Assembly (NCBI GenBank): GCA_020433785.1
Contig: JAGRCC010000573.1
Location: forward strand, 1-14,040
Source of the DNA: Anaerolineae bacterium
Lineage (GTDB): Bacteria; Chloroflexota; Anaerolineae; 4572-78; J111
DNA: 14,040 bases
Direction: 5' to 3'
Below, piece after piece: positions 1 to 6,734 of this stretch. Position 1 is the stretch's first letter. Every line of letters begins with the position of its first letter. The notes below the pieces were generated by a model. That model saw only the letters and a program-made list of their open reading frames with translations, made no database searches and had not been told where the DNA came from. A program made the translations under genes and the position numbers.

Positions 1-14
1 TGAAAATCGTATTT

Positions 15-78
15 GCCCCTCACCCCGTCGCTGAAGCGACTCCCCTCTCCCTTTGGGAGAGGGGTTGGGGGTGAGGGC
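15..78. repeat. Nested palindromic repeat (three-way-junction type)
   Basis: Outer arms 15-26 (GCCCCTCACCCC) and 68-78 (GGGGTGAGGGC) are complementary apart from one extra C. Between them lie two perfect hairpins: GTCGC-TGAA-GCGAC at 27-40, and a 10-bp stem with a TTT loop at 42-64. The whole can fold as a three-way junction or cruciform. Motifs of the CCCTCACCCC...GGGGTGAGGG kind are common dispersed intergenic repeats in environmental bacterial genomes (general knowledge). The element ends just before the ribosome binding site of the gene that starts at 101. Confidence 0.75.
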
Positions 79-100
79 TATTTTCAAGGGAGGGCACACA

Positions 101-1156
101 ATGACCATCTTTCGTAACGCCAAGTCAATCTTGACCAACATTGTGCATGATAACAGATTCACACCGGAGGATGTTCCGGTGTTTGAAAACAAGCTCTTTT
201 TTGACGGCGACCAGCGTCGGGTCGATTTGGAACGCTTTGCCGTGCTGCTGTTTCTCTCGACCGTTATCGCCGCTTACGGCGTATTGGGCGACTCAACGGC
301 GACCGTCATCGGAGCCATGATTATTGCCCCGTTGATGACCCCGATTATGGCGACGGCCGCCGGGCTGGTTATGGGCGATATGCGCCGGGCGGGGCGTTCT
401 TTTTTAACGGTGGTCGCCGGGGTAACAGGGGTGATCTTTACCGCCTGGTTGATTAGCAGTTTTCTCAACACCACCGTAGTCTCTTATTCCACCAACACGC
501 AGATTATTAGCCGTATCTCGCCCAGTCTAACCGATTTGGCCGTCGCGCTGGCTTCCGGGGCAGCCGGGGCCTTTGCGATGAGCCGCTCCGATGTGGCTGA
601 TACGTTACCGGGGGTGGCTATTTCTATCGCTCTGGTGCCGCCCTTGTGTGTGGTTGGTATCGGTCTATCAGGCGGCCAATGGGGGGTGGCTTGGGGGGCG
701 ATGCTTCTGTTTCTAACTAACTTCCTGTCGATCTTGCTGACCGGTGGCGGCGTTTTGGCTCTGCTGGGGTTGAGCAAGGCCAGCACCCAAGAATTAACCG
801 GTACAGCCCGCCGCCAAGCCTTCATCTACATTGTGATTGGGACCTTATTGGTCTCCTTTCCGCTGGCCGCCACCTCGATACGAGTTGGCGTTGATAGCTT
901 GAACGAGCTAAGAACTCAGCAATTTGCCCAGAACTGGCTGGCCCAGACCGACTTTGAGTTGACCAAGGTCAATGCAGACGGGAACGAGATCGAGCTGATC
1001 ATTAGCGGTTCGGGAGACCTACCCCCATTGCCGGAACTGGGGGAGGATTTGGAGGCGATAATGAATTCAGATATCCAATTGGAGCTAAGAGTTCTATCGG
1101 CGGAGACAATTCACTATCCGGAGGTTGCTCCGGGCGAGGCAAGCCGTCTCGATTGA
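101..1156 (+). CDS. DUF389 domain membrane protein
   Basis: An integral membrane protein of 351 residues in the DUF389 family; its biochemical role is not established. The family core is visible: a helix with the motif STVIAAYGVLGDSTATVIGA (residues 53-72) running into MIIAPLMTPIMA (73-84), then further hydrophobic helices near 103-121, 142-160, 168-188, 197-223 and 241-259. Residues 170-188 hold the conserved GVAISIALVPPLCVVGIGL. A soluble tail of about 90 residues follows the last helix. The ATG at 101 was chosen because AGGGAGGG lies six bases upstream; a TTG at 53 would read through the palindromic repeat and add 16 low-complexity residues. The last codons and the stop lie inside a small hairpin repeat (1145-1160). 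The gene stands alone on this strand, with a terminator candidate downstream. Family assignment is firm, function unknown. Confidence 0.9.
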   Translation: MTIFRNAKSILTNIVHDNRFTPEDVPVFENKLFFDGDQRRVDLERFAVLLFLSTVIAAYGVLGDSTATVIGAMIIAPLMTPIMATAAGLVMGDMRRAGRSFLTVVAGVTGVIFTAWLISSFLNTTVVSYSTNTQIISRISPSLTDLAVALASGAAGAFAMSRSDVADTLPGVAISIALVPPLCVVGIGLSGGQWGVAWGAMLLFLTNFLSILLTGGGVLALLGLSKASTQELTGTARRQAFIYIVIGTLLVSFPLAATSIRVGVDSLNELRTQQFAQNWLAQTDFELTKVNADGNEIELIISGSGDLPPLPELGEDLEAIMNSDIQLELRVLSAETIHYPEVAPGEASRLD

Positions 1157-1160
1157 GACG
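1145..1160. repeat. Short hairpin repeat, copy 1 (GTCTCGATTGAGAC)
   Basis: CGTCTC-GATT-GAGACG is a perfect 6-bp stem with a 4-base loop. It spans the final codons and the TGA stop (1154-1156) of the DUF389 gene. The 14-mer GTCTCGATTGAGAC (1146-1159) recurs exactly, in reverse complement, at 13474-13487. Confidence 0.7.
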
Positions 1161-1182
1161 ATGTTGAAATTGAATAGTGGCA

Positions 1183-1220
1183 TAGGGCAAACTTAAGTTT
1201 GCCCTACGTTACTTATTTTT
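1183..1220 (+). terminator. Candidate intrinsic terminator of the DUF389 gene
   Basis: Positions 1183-1206 are a perfect 24-bp palindrome, TAGGGCAAACTT followed by AAGTTTGCCCTA. A T-rich stretch ending in TTATTTTT (1213-1220) follows five bases later. This resembles a Rho-independent terminator 27 bases after the DUF389 stop. It could equally be another dispersed palindromic repeat that happens to serve as a terminator, because the T-run is offset from the stem. Confidence 0.45.
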
Positions 1221-1237
1221 AGAAAATGAAAACCGTA

Positions 1238-1285
1238 GAACAAGTCGCTGACTTGTTCCAACCCGGACAAATCGTTGATTTGTCC
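1238..1285. repeat. Two tandem related hairpins
   Basis: Two perfect 9-bp hairpins with 3-base loops sit 27 bases apart: GAACAAGTC-GCT-GACTTGTTC (1238-1258) and GGACAAATC-GTT-GATTTGTCC (1265-1285). Each is followed by CAAC or CCAAC. The two are clearly diverged versions of one design: the arms differ but the differences are compensated on both sides. They lie in the presumed leader of the gene that starts at 1316. Confidence 0.75.
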
Positions 1286-1315
1286 AACTAAACCTATTTT
1301 CAGAGGAGAAAGACA

Positions 1316-2062
1316 TTGATAAAACGTATTGTGGGTATTCTTGGCATTATTCTCGGCGTGGTCGGCATCATCCTGGCCGTGGTGCTGCTTATCGGCATCT
1401 GGGTCATTAACCCAACCATCACGAACGGGCTGCAAGGGGCAGTACGCAGTGTAAACCAGGGCTTAACCACGACCAACCAGGTGTTAACCACCGCTGACAC
1501 CAGGGCTAGTGAGCTGCGGGCGGCGATTCAGACCCGGAGTGAGAACTTGCAGCCGCTGCTGGATCGATTTAGCGGGAGCGTGGGGCAGATGCGGGCGGCC
1601 GTCGATACCACCCGGAGCGCCATCGATGTGGCTCAGGAGGTAGTGGGCATGGCCAATTCTGTCCCTTTGCTGGCCCGGAGCTTGAGTGACTTGCCGCAAG
1701 GAGCGACGTTTGAAGAAGCGGCCCGCATCCTGGATAAGCTGAGCGAGACTCTCGTCAACTTGGAGCAAGAGGCGCCTAATCTGTCGGAGGCGGGCCAAGA
1801 GGTTCGGGACCGAATAAGTAGCCGCATAGAGGAAATAGAGGGCGATGTCAGCCGGCTGATCGCCACCGTGGAGCAGACTCGGGCCGATTTAGATCGCACC
1901 GAGGCCCGTATTCCATCGCTGATTAATACGATTTCCATCGTGGTGAGCCTCATTGCCCTCTGGTTTGGCTTGGCTCAATATTGTTTACTGCTCGTGTCGC
2001 GGCGCTGGCTGTTTGAGTCAAAAGAGGTGGTCAGTGAGGCGGTGCCGCCCGATGCCTCATAG
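1316..2062 (+). CDS. Two-helix membrane protein with long helical middle, unrecognised
   Basis: This 248-residue protein was not matched to a named family. It has a strongly hydrophobic first segment (about residues 5-32), then about 165 residues rich in Ala, Glu, Arg, Leu and Gln that look alpha-helical and coiled-coil prone (40-200), with repeated Thr/Ser-Arg-Ala-style heptad patterns. A second membrane segment lies at about 202-227, with a short charged tail. The likely topology is both ends in the cytoplasm with an extracytoplasmic helical loop, a shape shared by sensor or adhesion-like scaffolds, but no signalling domain is visible. The start is TTG at 1316, supported by AGAGGAGAAAG (about 1302-1312); no ATG is better placed. 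It lies 159 bases downstream of the DUF389 gene beyond a terminator candidate, so it probably has its own promoter. The coding call is sound; any function would be a guess. Confidence 0.75.
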   Translation: MIKRIVGILGIILGVVGIILAVVLLIGIWVINPTITNGLQGAVRSVNQGLTTTNQVLTTADTRASELRAAIQTRSENLQPLLDRFSGSVGQMRAAVDTTRSAIDVAQEVVGMANSVPLLARSLSDLPQGATFEEAARILDKLSETLVNLEQEAPNLSEAGQEVRDRISSRIEEIEGDVSRLIATVEQTRADLDRTEARIPSLINTISIVVSLIALWFGLAQYCLLLVSRRWLFESKEVVSEAVPPDAS

Positions 2063-2337
2063 GTTTTAATGCCTCCGGCGGGCAAGCGTTTGGCAGGTTG
2101 GGTCGAATGGAGCCATTCGAGACACCGTCGCCCAAATTGTTGGGTTTCGCCAGCGATTCAGGGTCTAACACCATCTCGCTGGAGGGCAAAAACTTCGGCT
2201 CAACCCCACCTACGCTGATGTGTCGAACTACTAAATGGTCCGAATGACCCGGATTTTGCTCTGAAACGTATCTCCAAAACCTGTCTAGGTCTGATGGGTG
2301 ACGGGGATTTCTCCGCCAGCAAAGTCTCAGCAATCAT
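2063..2337. other. Convergent intergenic region with degenerate palindromic repeat
   Basis: This 275-base gap separates a plus-strand gene end from a minus-strand gene end. It holds a perfect 8-bp hairpin TCGAATGG-AG-CCATTCGA at 2103-2120. Outer arms, near 2092-2106 (GGCAGGTTGGGTCGA) and 2199-2214 (CTCAACCCCACCTACG), are imperfectly complementary, suggesting a decayed element of about 120 bases of the GTAGGTTGGGTT...AACCCAACCTAC kind. No convincing coding region or T-tailed terminator was seen. Confidence 0.4.
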
Positions 2338-2724
2338 TTATCCTGACTGCATGTAGTACACCTGGCTGTCCCGGTTGTGGACAAAGATATTCAAAACGCC
2401 GGCGACGATGCTGATGATGAGGGCGGCCATAATGGTGGTCCAAAAGAAGCTATCGATGGTTAAGAGGTTGGGCAGAAACCAATTGGTTAACGACAGCATC
2501 AACGCGTTGACGACCAGGGCAAACAGCCCGAGCGTCAGAACAACCAAAGGGCAGGAGAGAAACATCACAATAGGCCGGATGATGGCGTTAACCAGCCCAT
2601 AAACGGCCGAGATGATGATTAAGCTAACCCAATAATTCCCGTGAATCTGCATACCCGGCATCAGCCAGGCGGTCAGGCCGATAGCGACGGCGATAATCCC
2701 CCACCGGATAAGAAGGTAAATCAT
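2338..2724 (-). CDS. Phage holin family 4_2-like small membrane protein (YvlD type)
   Basis: This 128-residue protein has four hydrophobic helices and matches the 'phage holin family 4, superfamily IV' type (PF04020, Bacillus YvlD-like). Diagnostic stretches are the start MIYLLIRWGIIAVAIGLTAW, the central ISAVYGLVNAIIRPIVMFLS and the following CPLVVLTLGLFALVVNALML. Despite the family name, chromosomal members are not prophage genes; they are small envelope proteins of poorly defined role, often linked to stress responses. It is the last gene of the minus-strand series. Its ribosome binding site AAAAGGAG overlaps the stop codon of the SPFH gene 12 bases upstream, so the two are almost certainly co-transcribed and probably translationally coupled. 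There are no phage genes nearby. Confidence 0.88.
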   Translation of the reverse strand: MIYLLIRWGIIAVAIGLTAWLMPGMQIHGNYWVSLIIISAVYGLVNAIIRPIVMFLSCPLVVLTLGLFALVVNALMLSLTNWFLPNLLTIDSFFWTTIMAALIISIVAGVLNIFVHNRDSQVYYMQSG

Positions 2725-2736
2725 GAATTGCTCCTT

Positions 2737-3936
2737 TTAGGCGGCGCCGTCAAGGCTGCTCCCATCGGCTTCATCCAGAGCGGCTGAAGCGCCGAAATCA
2801 CGCAGCAGGATGGTGCGTACTAAGGCATCGGTGTTGCCCAGCTGAACCACCGCCCGCGAATTACCGGCCAGCGCCTGGGCAACGTTAAGCTGTTCGCTTT
2901 GCCATTCCCATTTAACCGCTTGGGGGAACTTTTGCAGCCGCTCTTCTAACTTGGCCAGGCGCAGTTCCTCGGCTTCCGCTTCCAACTCATAAACGCGCCG
3001 CCGAGCCTCGGCCCGCTGGACTTCTAGCTGTAACTCTTCCCGCTCCCGCTCGACTTTGGCGATAACCTGCTGCCGGGCCAGGATTTCCTGATCCGTTTGG
3101 CGGAGCAGGGCCAAGGCTTGCTGTTCCGCTTGTTCGGCTTGCTGCAGGATAGCCAACTGCCGCGCTTCCTGAGAGGCCACAAAATCGGCGGGAGGCTGGG
3201 CGTAAACGATATTGATCTTCATAATGGTCACGCCATAGGGTTCCACGTCGGCGCTGAGCGCTTCTTTCAAATCGGTCAAATCTCGGCGGACCAAGTCATT
3301 GACCTGATCCGAACTAATCTGACGTATCATCGCCCGGAGGCTATCCTGGCAGGCCGCCTGGAACACCTGGTCAAAATCATTGGCCGAGATGTTGAACACA
3401 AAGCGATAGGGGTCGGTGATGGAGAAGGTGATCAGGGTATCCACCGTGGCCCGCACGTTGTCCTGGGTGGGCGCGTCGGTCACCGGCACGTTGAAGGGAA
3501 TCTCGCGCCGGGTAACCAGGTGGGTGATAATCGTCCAGGGCATAATCAAGTGGGGTCCGGGGGTCAAGGTCCCGGTATAGCGTCCCCCCCGAGCCACCAG
3601 GGCGTTAACGCCTTCAGGAATAAACACCCGAATCGCCCGATACAAGCCCATCAGGATGATCAAAGGTCCGGCTATCACCGCCAACGTCAGCAGCAGGGGA
3701 TTATTGAAGATATTGCCGAGGTAAATACCTGCCACCAGCACGATTATCCCCAAACCAAGCAGCTCCATCCGCACGCTAAACTGCCGTTCAGGCACCACTA
3801 CAATGGGAATGGTGCCATTCACATCGCGGGTGGTGAAGGCCGTCATCGCTTCATCAAGCGGGACGTGCACTTGTGTTAGCTGCGTTTGGGGCAGTTCTAC
3901 ATATTGTTCATACTGTTCATTGAGTTCATTGGCCAT
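2737..3936 (-). CDS. SPFH/band-7 (stomatin/prohibitin-like) membrane protein
   Basis: A 399-residue scaffold protein of the SPFH superfamily, whose members oligomerise at membranes and often cage or guide membrane proteases. Residues 1-57 form an unusual polar N-terminal extension. A hydrophobic hairpin follows (59-75 and 80-100). The SPFH domain spans about 104-255: FIPEGVNALVARGGRYTG, then PGPHLIMPW, the central VRATVDTLITFSITDPYRFV (161-180) and the strand VEPYGVTIMKINIVYAQPPA (231-250). Residues 256-336 form a long Glu/Gln/Arg-rich coiled coil. The C-terminal part (337-399) is less charged. ATG at 3936 has GGAG about ten bases upstream. The gene sits 20 bases after an AI-2E permease gene and 12 before the holin-like gene, and the YugP-type protease gene lies two genes upstream. 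A partnership with that protease is an inference. Confidence 0.9.
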   Translation of the reverse strand: MANELNEQYEQYVELPQTQLTQVHVPLDEAMTAFTTRDVNGTIPIVVVPERQFSVRMELLGLGIIVLVAGIYLGNIFNNPLLLTLAVIAGPLIILMGLYRAIRVFIPEGVNALVARGGRYTGTLTPGPHLIMPWTIITHLVTRREIPFNVPVTDAPTQDNVRATVDTLITFSITDPYRFVFNISANDFDQVFQAACQDSLRAMIRQISSDQVNDLVRRDLTDLKEALSADVEPYGVTIMKINIVYAQPPADFVASQEARQLAILQQAEQAEQQALALLRQTDQEILARQQVIAKVEREREELQLEVQRAEARRRVYELEAEAEELRLAKLEERLQKFPQAVKWEWQSEQLNVAQALAGNSRAVVQLGNTDALVRTILLRDFGASAALDEADGSSLDGAA

Positions 3937-3956
3937 TGGGTCATATCTCCGGGCAG

Positions 3957-5279
3957 TTAGAGATTACGATGGGTATTTATTCGCCGCAGACGGCGTCCGG
4001 AGATGGGCACCAGACGTCGTCTTCGGACGATCGGAACGGCAGGCAGGGTCGAGGCCACCGGCAGTGGCTCGTCGGGTAGCAGCCCCGCCGGGCGGGATGG
4101 TTCGCCAAAGCGGCCGTAGACATAGCGGAACAAATCGCGGACAATGGCCGTTACCGGCGCAGCCAGCAAAATCCACCAGAAACCAAATTGGCTGAGCGAC
4201 ACCAAAATCAGAATAAAAATGCCGGGGTGAACATCCACGATGTTCCGTTCGACGCGGGGCGTAACAAAGTTGATAATGATAAACTGAACCAAGATATACA
4301 GGGCCACCGTAGCCAGCGTCACTTCCACGGAAATCCTCATGGTGATGATTATGGCCGGAATGGTGCCCAGAAATGGTCCGATTGACGGGATAAGCTGCAT
4401 CAATCCGGCCGACATGGCCAGCAGCAGTTGGTAACGAACGTTTCCCTGGAGGCCAAACAGCCGAACCAGCAGTTCCAGGCCGCCGTAGGTTAAGACCGTA
4501 ACGATGACCGCTGTGAGCAATTGCCCGCGGATAAAGGCCCCAAAGGCGCGGTCAACAATGCGGATAGCCGCCCAAACATCGGCCCGCAGCCAATCGGGCA
4601 GGATGAGATCTAAAGCCTTAGGGGCTTGGCGTTGGTCGTGGAGGATCGTCAAGAGCCAGGCCGGCACGACCAGAAAACCAAGGATAAAACTGACCGTGTT
4701 GACTAGATTCAGCAGCACAGCCAGCCCAATATCAACGAGACGGGATAGATAAAGGCTCATGTTGGTCTCGATCTGGGTCGAAGCTTGCAGATAAGCGTCG
4801 TTGATGGCCGCCCGGGTTGGCTCCGGCAGCGTAGACAGATAGTCATTAAGCTGCTGGCGATAGTTCTGTATATCGTCCATCCCAGGCAGAAGAAGGTAGA
4901 TACGGTAAATCTGATCAATTAGGATAGGAATGAGTAGGGTAACAAACAAGACCAGGACGGCCGCTACCAGTGAGAGGGCCAGCAGAATGGCCAGGATGCG
5001 GGGCATCACCCGATCAAGCCGGTTGACCAACGGCAACACCATATAGGCAATGACCCCCCCTATTATAAACGGGATCAGCGCGAGTCGCGTGTACCAAATG
5101 AGCCAACCGATGGCAAGAAAAGCGCCCGTTACTAATAAGAAGCGCATTAAGCCGGCCGGGGTGATGTTGTGCAGACGCTGCCCCAGGCGAGCCCAGGCCT
5201 GGCGTCCCGGGCTCGCAGCGGTGTCGAGCGTATTCGGCGTGGCGGCCTCGGCTGACGGAGTGATCGTTTCAGACGGCAT
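3957..5279 (-). CDS. AI-2E family transporter (first copy)
   Basis: A polytopic permease of the AI-2E/UPF0118 family (PF01594); characterised members move quorum-sensing signals or act as Na+/Li+(K+)/H+ antiporters, so the substrate cannot be named. The 440 residues include a polar N-terminal tail (1-43), paired N-terminal helices (about 45-85), a helix at 94-122, an amphipathic region, then a C-terminal block with the family signature MQLIPSIGPFLGTIPAIIIT. The last 24 residues are very basic, with nine arginines, which is unusual compared with the second copy at 9407-10492. ATG at 5279 has AGGAG six bases upstream. It starts 15 bases after the protease gene and ends 20 bases before the SPFH gene, so it belongs to the same transcription unit. 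Family confidence is high. Confidence 0.92.
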   Translation of the reverse strand: MPSETITPSAEAATPNTLDTAASPGRQAWARLGQRLHNITPAGLMRFLLVTGAFLAIGWLIWYTRLALIPFIIGGVIAYMVLPLVNRLDRVMPRILAILLALSLVAAVLVLFVTLLIPILIDQIYRIYLLLPGMDDIQNYRQQLNDYLSTLPEPTRAAINDAYLQASTQIETNMSLYLSRLVDIGLAVLLNLVNTVSFILGFLVVPAWLLTILHDQRQAPKALDLILPDWLRADVWAAIRIVDRAFGAFIRGQLLTAVIVTVLTYGGLELLVRLFGLQGNVRYQLLLAMSAGLMQLIPSIGPFLGTIPAIIITMRISVEVTLATVALYILVQFIIINFVTPRVERNIVDVHPGIFILILVSLSQFGFWWILLAAPVTAIVRDLFRYVYGRFGEPSRPAGLLPDEPLPVASTLPAVPIVRRRRLVPISGRRLRRINTHRNL

Positions 5280-5294
5280 GTGTGGCTCCTATGC

Positions 5295-5990
5295 TCACCG
5301 TTGACTGCGCTGAGCGATGCTAATGTAATACAATAGCTGCAAAATCGAGGTGACGGCCGCCGCTAAATAGGTTAACGCCGCGGCGGTTAGCACCTGTTGC
5401 GCCCCACGAGCATCTTCATCCGTTTGCATGAGATTGGCCTCGCGGAGCAGTTTCAAACCGCGCCGGCTGGCATCGAATTCAACGGGCAGGGTCAATAAGG
5501 AGAAGAGCACCATTAAAGCAAAGAAAAAAATCCCGATCCAAATCAGATTGGTCATGTTGAAAACCAAGCCCATAAATATGGCGATGTAGGATAAGGTCGG
5601 GCTAAATTGCAGCGCCGGCAGCAGGAAATTTCGGGCGGCGATCAGGCCCGAACCGGTTTGATACTGCTGCACGTGCCCCAGCTCGTGCGCGGTGACAGCC
5701 ATCGCTGCCACGGAGGGTTGGTCAGCAATCGGGTCGGAGAGGCGGACAACGTTAGCCCGGGGATCGAAATGGTCGCTGAGAACCCCCGGCGTTCGTTGTA
5801 ACGGAATGGCGTTGAGGCTCGTTCGGCTGAATAACTGCTGGCCGACCTGTTGCCCAGTGAGGCCGGCGCTGTTGCGCTTTTTGCTCCATTTGTTGAAAGT
5901 GGATTTTAGATAAAGTTGAACACCACCGGAGAGGAGTAGGGTTGGCACGAGGACATACCAGAAGTATGTGGGATCAATAAAGAGCGGCAT
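5295..5990 (-). CDS. Zinc-dependent membrane metallopeptidase, YugP type
   Basis: A membrane-embedded neutral zinc metallopeptidase of the YugP family (PF04298). The 231 residues begin with a membrane helix (about 8-28). The catalytic motif AHELGHVQQ (101-109) supplies the two zinc histidines and the catalytic glutamate. Hydrophobic helices lie near 119-145 and 148-172, with LPVEFDASRRG (168-178) probably supplying the third zinc ligand, and a last helix is at 203-226. Length is typical of the family. ATG at 5990 was chosen because AAGGAG lies eight bases upstream; a TTG at 6011 lies ahead of that site and would add only seven residues. The gene lies between a response regulator and an AI-2E permease. 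Substrates are unknown; a protease acting with the SPFH protein encoded downstream is an attractive inference. Confidence 0.9.
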   Translation of the reverse strand: MPLFIDPTYFWYVLVPTLLLSGGVQLYLKSTFNKWSKKRNSAGLTGQQVGQQLFSRTSLNAIPLQRTPGVLSDHFDPRANVVRLSDPIADQPSVAAMAVTAHELGHVQQYQTGSGLIAARNFLLPALQFSPTLSYIAIFMGLVFNMTNLIWIGIFFFALMVLFSLLTLPVEFDASRRGLKLLREANLMQTDEDARGAQQVLTAAALTYLAAAVTSILQLLYYISIAQRSQR

Positions 5991-6005
5991 TGTTATTTCT
6001 CCTTC

Positions 6006-6037
6006 AACCAAAAATAAGGGGCTTTAACCCTTTTATT
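6006..6037 (-). terminator. Weak intra-operon hairpin with T-rich tail
   Basis: Read on the minus strand, AAGGG and CCCTT form a short stem followed by ATTTTTGG, directly after the response regulator stop (6033-6035) and before the protease ribosome binding site. The stem is only about five pairs with a loop of several bases. At best this is a partial attenuator that could lower expression of the genes downstream relative to the regulator. Confidence 0.25.
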
Positions 6038-6677
6038 CCCTAACCAGGTTATGCTGAACCGCTATCGCGGCGGCTTCGGCGCGATTGGCTGCTCCCAATT
6101 TCGTCAAAATCTCACTCACGTGATGGCGGGCCGTTGACAAGCTAATGATCAGTCGCTCGGCAATCTGTACGTTGCTTAACCCTTGAATAATGAGCGCCAA
6201 CACCTGTAACTGTCGTTCGGTGAGATTATGCCCCAGCGGCGGCGGCGGATCGAAGGGTTCCAGCAGCATCTGAGCGGCTTCAGGGGCCAGCGTCAGCCGT
6301 CCGACGTGGGCGGCCCGGATGGCATCGACTAACTGATCGATGGAGACGTTCTTCAGCAGAAAGCCCATTGCCCCGGCCTGAATCACTTTTTGCATCATCC
6401 GCTTATCTTGAAAGCTGGTTAAGGCCACCACCTGGATCTGAGGGTATTTTTCTTTAATGGCTTTGGTGGTGGTTCCCCCATCCATATCGGGCATCATCAT
6501 ATCCATCAGGACAACATCCGGCCGAATTTGATCGCATAAGCGCAAGGCCACAGCGCCATTTTCGGCTTCGCCGACGACTTCGATATCATCAAAGGCCAGC
6601 AGCGAATATTTCAAACCACTCCGGATGACCGGATGGTCATCAACAATGATGATACGAATGGCGGATGCTCCCGGCAT
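6033..6677 (-). CDS. NarL/LuxR-type DNA-binding response regulator
   Basis: A two-component response regulator of 214 residues. The receiver domain (about 7-122) carries the acidic pair D13-D14, the phospho-acceptor D59 in VVLMDMMMPDMDG, T87 in VVALTS and K109 in GFLLKN, so it should be phosphorylatable. A proline-rich linker (141-147) leads to a LuxR-type helix-turn-helix (about 150-212): LTERQLQVLALIIQGLSN then STARHHVSEILTKLGAANRA. ATG at 6677 has GAGGAG about six bases upstream; a TTG at 6731 would add 18 residues with no such support. The gene is second in a series, 57 bases after the DUF1269 gene and about 42 before the protease ATG. No histidine kinase is encoded in the window, so its partner is elsewhere. 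It may regulate its own series, but no operator was identified. Confidence 0.93.
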   Translation of the reverse strand: MPGASAIRIIIVDDHPVIRSGLKYSLLAFDDIEVVGEAENGAVALRLCDQIRPDVVLMDMMMPDMDGGTTTKAIKEKYPQIQVVALTSFQDKRMMQKVIQAGAMGFLLKNVSIDQLVDAIRAAHVGRLTLAPEAAQMLLEPFDPPPPLGHNLTERQLQVLALIIQGLSNVQIAERLIISLSTARHHVSEILTKLGAANRAEAAAIAVQHNLVRE

Positions 6678-6734
6678 GATGGTCTCCTCATCGGTCCAGG
6701 GCTTGCTAAAACTCACATTACGGGTGAACAATGT

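Noticed and set aside
1238..1285. CRISPR-like repeat unit
   Set aside because: There are only two units, their arms differ, no regular spacers exist and no cas genes are present; they are independent hairpins.
2031..2333. Minus-strand 100-codon frame in the convergent gap
   Set aside because: It overlaps the end of the 1316 gene, its composition is Pro/Arg/Asn-rich, much of it is a translated degenerate palindromic repeat, and no ribosome binding site is evident.
2338..2724. Evidence for a prophage from a 'phage holin' gene
   Set aside because: PF04020-type proteins are widespread chromosomal membrane proteins, and no other phage gene, integrase or attachment site is seen.
3097..3879. Long plus-strand open frame opposite the SPFH gene
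   Set aside because: Its translation is His/Gln/Gly-rich low-complexity sequence typical of the antisense of a coiled-coil gene, and the minus strand encodes a clear SPFH protein.
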